Below are positions 59,997 to 64,000 of a stretch of 64,000 nucleotides of DNA, one piece after another (within the stretch, counting starts at the first letter, position 1; each line of letters begins with the position of its first letter). The translations under genes were made by a program, and so were the position numbers. The notes beneath the pieces are model-generated. The model saw nothing but the letters and a program-made list of their open reading frames with translations, did no database searches and had not been told where the DNA came from. Source of the stretch: Phaffia rhodozyma (lineage: Eukaryota; Basidiomycota; Tremellomycetes; Cystofilobasidiales; Mrakiaceae); the NCBI GenBank assembly GCA_014706385.1, contig JACGZH010000003.1, forward strand, positions 1,071,501-1,135,500, written 5' to 3'.

Positions 59997-62982
59997 ATGG
60001 TTTCTCATTTTTCGAGAAAGAGGAAGCCAAGCTCTCAAAAGGCTTCTCCTGCACCCAAACGGTTAGAAAAACAACCCGGGCAACCTATCGTCGTTCAGAA
60101 GAATGAACCGAAGGAAGTGATAGATATTGACACCGATGCTGTTGATAAGAACGATAGCGAAGTGGAAGTGATAGAGGAATCGCCTGTGGAAGAAACACTA
60201 GAAGAAGGGGAGATTGAGGATGATCTGATGGGTGGGAATTTGTTCGTAGTTGATACAGCTGGTGATCAGAACGCAGTACGTCCTCCATTTTGCTTCTACC
60301 TTCGTCTTCTCTAGACGTAAGCATATTTGTAGGATAGATCTGGACTGTTCTCCTCTTTGAATCAGTCAAATTCTTCCCAAAGCTGATCGATCTGTCATTT
60401 TGGTTGGACCTTTGGATTGGAACGAAACTAGAACCGAGCGTCAACTTCGTCACCTGTATCGAAACCAGCTTCGACACTTCCACCTCCTTCCTCAGTTTCA
60501 ACTCCGATTGTCTCATCTTCTCCCGGCTCTCCTGTAGATTCGTCATTGTTCTTTGTGGATATTGCCCCTCAGACAGTAAAGAAAAACAGAGCATGGGAGA
60601 CAGAACCGGTCGTTACCTCAACCGCAAATGCCACCGGAGAACAGGAAACCACTGCTGATGGTGCCAGTGCAGATACGACAGGAACGGGAACAGACGGGTT
60701 GATATTGCCGGATCACATCACGTTGGAAGTCTCCGCCCCGACTGTAGATAGAGAACAGGGGGAGGCAGCTCCGTTGACGGAAGCAGAGGTTTTTGCCGAC
60801 GAACTCATCAAGATCGAATTTTTGGACGGAGAAGACAAACAGGTTTGTCCTATCTTCTTGACTCTTACTATCTGACAATTGTGCTTATCGAAGAATGATG
60901 ACTCTTCAAATCATAACAGATCACTAGATACTTTGATACCGTCCCTGATGGTGAAGAGTTTGGATCTGGAGGAAAGGCAAGCATTGTGTGCAATATTTGC
61001 AAACAGAGGGGCCATACTCAGCGCGAATGCAAACAAGAAGTAGTAAGTCTACTCAAATACCTTAATCTATCCTCATGAATAGAGAAAGAAGAGAAACAAA
61101 CTAAAATCTTGATCTGTGCTTTGGCATCAACAACGCAGTGTTTGACGTGTGGAGCTATAGATGAACATTCAACAAGAAGTTGCCCTGTAGCTCTCACTTG
61201 CTTCAACTGTGGACAGCGTGGACATCGGGTTAAGGTACGTGAAGAAGTTGATTTCCTACCAACGACATACACCTGTAGATATGCTGTGCTAACTTTCATT
61301 TGATTTCTTTCGGCTGAAATTGATAGGACTGTCCTGCTCCCAAGTCTCAGAGATATAACCGATATGGGGGAGGAAACACACATTGTGATAGATGTGGCGC
61401 GGATACACATCTCAGTAATGTAAGTTTGATCCCATGGTTCTTCTGGTCGGGCTTTATGCAAGTGTGATTGCCTAATCGTTCTTTTGTCATTCTGCCATAA
61501 ATTTTTAAACATATAGAACTGCCCAACCTTATGGAGAATATACTCTTATTTAACGTTGGACGATCGGAGACAGATGCTTGAAGAACGACAGCACCTCAAG
61601 AGAGAAGGCGGTTTTGAGGGAGACGTGCTGGAGGCGGATCCAGACGGAGACGAAGATGGGTCGGGTGACTGGTGTTACAATTGTGCCAGGGATGGTCATT
61701 TCGGAGATGTGCGTGTTTTCTTCATCTTGATTGCCGATTGATTGACGTTGGTATTGATTTCTGGTTTGACGTGCGTGCATGTTTGGTGTGCGCGCTTTCA
61801 CAGGATTGCCCTCAATATAGAAGCTCTCGAATCCCCATTGTCGACTATTCCGCTTTCTCCTCCTACAACGCCTCGAATTCACCTTTTTGGACTCCATCTA
61901 CCTCGTCCACCTCTAATTCGTCTCGGCCCTCAAAGCATACTCGATTTAACTCTGGCTCGACGTCGGAAGTACCCGACATGATGGAGAACGTCGGCCGACG
62001 TGGGAAAGAACGAGAACGAGAACGAAATCGGGCTTATGAAAAAACGAGAAGGAGGGAGGACGAGGGTGAGGATGAGGATGAGGACGATTGGTTCAACCGG
62101 TCGAAATCTTCCAAACCATCGACTTCTGCCGCCAACGGAATCAGCATCAAGGGAAAGTCGAGAGATAAAGAGAACCGATCGGAAAAGAGAGATCGAAAAT
62201 CGGATCGAAGCCATCGAGACCGAGACGACGACCGGCATTCGAGTAACCACACTAACATTAGCTCTCGACGAGTCAAAGACCGATCCGAGAAGAGGGAAAA
62301 GAAGAAGAGAAGGAAGTCCAAGGACGGCCCGGAATCAGATGATTCCCCCCGGCCTTACGTCAGTGGCGGAACCGGTACAGAACTAGAAGCAGAATATCTC
62401 CAAGAAAACCCGCCGTACAGTCGAAAATCTGGCGGGGGCTCATCTGCATCCTCAACAGGTCTAAAACGAGGGTTCTCCTTCAAGTTCAACGCTGGAAATG
62501 ACTTACAGTCGACTCCTGCTTCTGGAATTCAGCCTTCCATCTTGAGACGGATGGGAATGGATTCCCCGCAAGCTCCATCTTCACCTTCTGCTTCGAATTC
62601 GTCTGGTTCAGGACCTGATAAGAGCAAGTACGGGTCATTAAAGTCCAAAGGTGGAGGAGGAGACAGTTTGAGCTCGAGCTCAATGAAGAAATCCGAGCGG
62701 AGAGATGCTGCTCGGAAAGACAGAGAGCGAGATGACGGGGTGAAGGCGATGCTCGATAGGTTCAACGGGAAAGGCAGAATGGACTATCTGGACTCGCCTG
62801 ATAGGAGACCGAGAGGTGAAGGAACAGGCGGGGGAGCCGGGACGCCTACGACAGGACGATCGAAGTGTAAGCATATATTCTTGCTGCTGAAGTCGAGTTG
62901 ATTCCTTGGATGGACGAGGATCTGATCGGTTTCTCTTCCTCTGTGTTTTCCATCTTTCTCAGATGCTGGCGGATATCGGTAG
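59997..62982 (+). CDS. AIR1: Air1/Air2-like zinc-knuckle protein (TRAMP complex RNA-binding subunit)
   Basis: Air proteins bring RNA to the Trf4/5 poly(A) polymerase of the TRAMP complex, which feeds the nuclear exosome. Five CCHC knuckles occur in order: CNICKQRGHTQREC, CLTCGAIDEHSTRSC, CFNCGQRGHRVKDC, CDRCGADTHLSNNC and CYNCARDGHFGDDC. The last two flank the conserved NCPTLWRIYSYLT segment. The second knuckle has five residues instead of four before His. The N-terminus is acidic (ETLEEGEIEDDL) and the C-terminal part is a long Arg/Ser/Lys-rich disordered region. The last intron joins GRSK to YAGGYR and stop. Most introns fall inside or next to knuckles. Confidence 0.9.
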
Positions 62983-63388
62983 TAAAGATTCTTCATCCAG
63001 AGAAAAGCTGTAGATACGATCATGCGTTGTCTTCACGTTGATACACATGTACGCCCAGGATCACAAACGAATGGAGAGGTCACTAGCGGAGCATGATACG
63101 CTCGCGATGAATACAAACACGAACGATCGCGTCATATGGCAGGTATCATTCAACAAAACAAGAGGAGAAACGAGGTAAATTATAGAGACAACATGATCGA
63201 GGAGCATATGAGAAGCAGACAGGCACAAAGGCCAAAGAAAGACAAACAAAACAAGAGTACTGAAGAAAAGAAGGTGTCCACGAAGAGTTAAAGCTAAAGC
63301 CAGAAGACTAGGCAAGTTGTTGATATAATGTAGCAAGGATGTATATAGCTTGACCTGAGAGGACAGGACACTGATGAATACAGAGGAT
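62983..63388. other. Convergent 3' flanks of AIR and C1-domain genes
   Basis: No exon is supported in this 406-nt stretch between converging genes. Confidence 0.45.
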
Positions 63389-64000
63389 TTAGTACGCCGT
63401 CGAGGGAGCATCGACAGGTTGGCAGCTCGTCTATTTCAACCCGCACAAGAATTAAGCGAACCCAAAAAGACAGACCACCATTCAACATTCAGGAAAAGAA
63501 CAGAATCGATATCATGTGTAGGTATATGAACGTACAGTTTTGTTGATAGAGCATTTTATATGAACGACTTGTTTACAGTCGTCACAACACATGAACGGTC
63601 TAGAAGGCTTTACTTTCTGATGAATACCAAATCCCAAAATCATCAGCAGATAACTCCAAAAACAGTTAGTTCGAATGGGGACAGGGGGAAAATAAAGGTG
63701 CGAGGAGGCAACGAACAATCTTGCAAACTCCACATTTGAGCTTTCCGGCATGTCCGCCTTCTGTAACGGCGCCCAATCTACTCGAATCAAAGGTTGTACT
63801 TCCTGCGCTTGACAAGCCACTTCCCATCGATCCTGCCAGACCGTTCGAGAACCAGTTGCCCCATCCGATCAGCCCTGTCACGGGCGCGATCTTTCCGTTC
63901 AAGCTTGGTTTGATCAACGTGAACCGATGGGTCATTGTTGATTTCTTTTGCACTTGAGTCTGGCCTTGTGCTGAGTGTGGTTTAGATCCTGAAGTTGAAC
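63389..64000 (-). CDS. 3' end of a gene with a C-terminal C1 (phorbol ester/DAG-type) zinc finger; partial
   Basis: The last exons seen on the minus strand join as HRFTLIKPSLNGKIAPVTGL, then GKLKCGVCKI, then KVKPSRPFMCCDDCKQVVHI with KCSINKT, then TSCQPVDAPSTAY and stop at 63389. The spacing C-x2-C ... C-x2-C-x4-H-x2-C-x7-C and the leading His match a C1 domain, with an insertion of about 40 residues between the His segment and the first Cys pair. The final Cys comes from a separate short exon joined in phase 0. The 5' part lies beyond 64000, so the whole protein cannot be named. Candidates include lipid-signalling or Rho regulators. Confidence 0.75.

Overview
The window is nuclear DNA of a fungus, most likely a basidiomycete yeast. 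Three things point there. Genes are packed at about one per 2.3 kb. Almost every gene is cut by many short GT-AG introns, mostly 60-130 nt. The gene set is fungal: ERMES subunit Mmm1, Dsc E3 ligase subunit 3, COMPASS Spp1, Air-type zinc knuckles, Sec39, a CDC24/ROM-like RhoGEF and homoserine kinase. The very high intron density and many micro-exons suggest Tremellomycetes, perhaps a Phaffia/Xanthophyllomyces-like yeast. That placement is inference. No operons, CRISPR arrays, transposons, rRNA or tRNA genes were seen. All gene models below were spliced by eye.

Layout, left to right. 1-4 kb (all minus): 5' part of NAC-alpha, cytosolic cyclophilin, ADH6-type alcohol dehydrogenase. 4-9 kb (plus): a helix-hairpin-helix protein and the PP2A scaffold subunit. 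9-13 kb: MMM1 (-) and DSC3 (+) diverge from a 134-bp spacer. 13-20 kb: glucose-6-phosphate 1-epimerase (-), an unknown coiled-coil protein (+), a mitochondrial DUF1279/FAM210 protein (-), NSRP1 (-). 20-33 kb: RhoGEF (+), alkaline ceramidase (+), SPP1 (-), RAB6 (-). 33-43 kb: CLC chloride/proton exchanger (+), a small unknown gene (-) that overlaps the start of CRM1, and exportin CRM1 (+). 43-50 kb: LIN1/CD2BP2 (-), phosphopantetheine adenylyltransferase (+), SEC39 (-). 50-55 kb: a mitochondrial peroxiredoxin (-) and a mitochondrial cyclophilin (+) sharing a 224-bp promoter, then SmE (-). 55-64 kb: homoserine kinase (+), a LEA2-type membrane protein (+), an Air-type zinc-knuckle protein (+), and the 3' end of a C1-domain gene (-).

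Functional themes are housekeeping: RNA processing and export (CRM1, SmE, LIN1, NSRP1, AIR), ER/Golgi trafficking and quality control (RAB6, SEC39, DSC3, MMM1), and mitochondrial proteins (peroxiredoxin, cyclophilin, DUF1279). I found no new multi-gene system. The most unusual signal is gene architecture. The mitochondrial cyclophilin is split into 13 exons, six of them 10-18 nt. It shares a near-identical 10-nt micro-exon, in the same phase, with the cytosolic cyclophilin 50 kb away. Two residue-level observations bear on drug response: CRM1 has valine at the leptomycin-B cysteine position, and the mitochondrial cyclophilin has histidine at the cyclosporin-binding tryptophan position.
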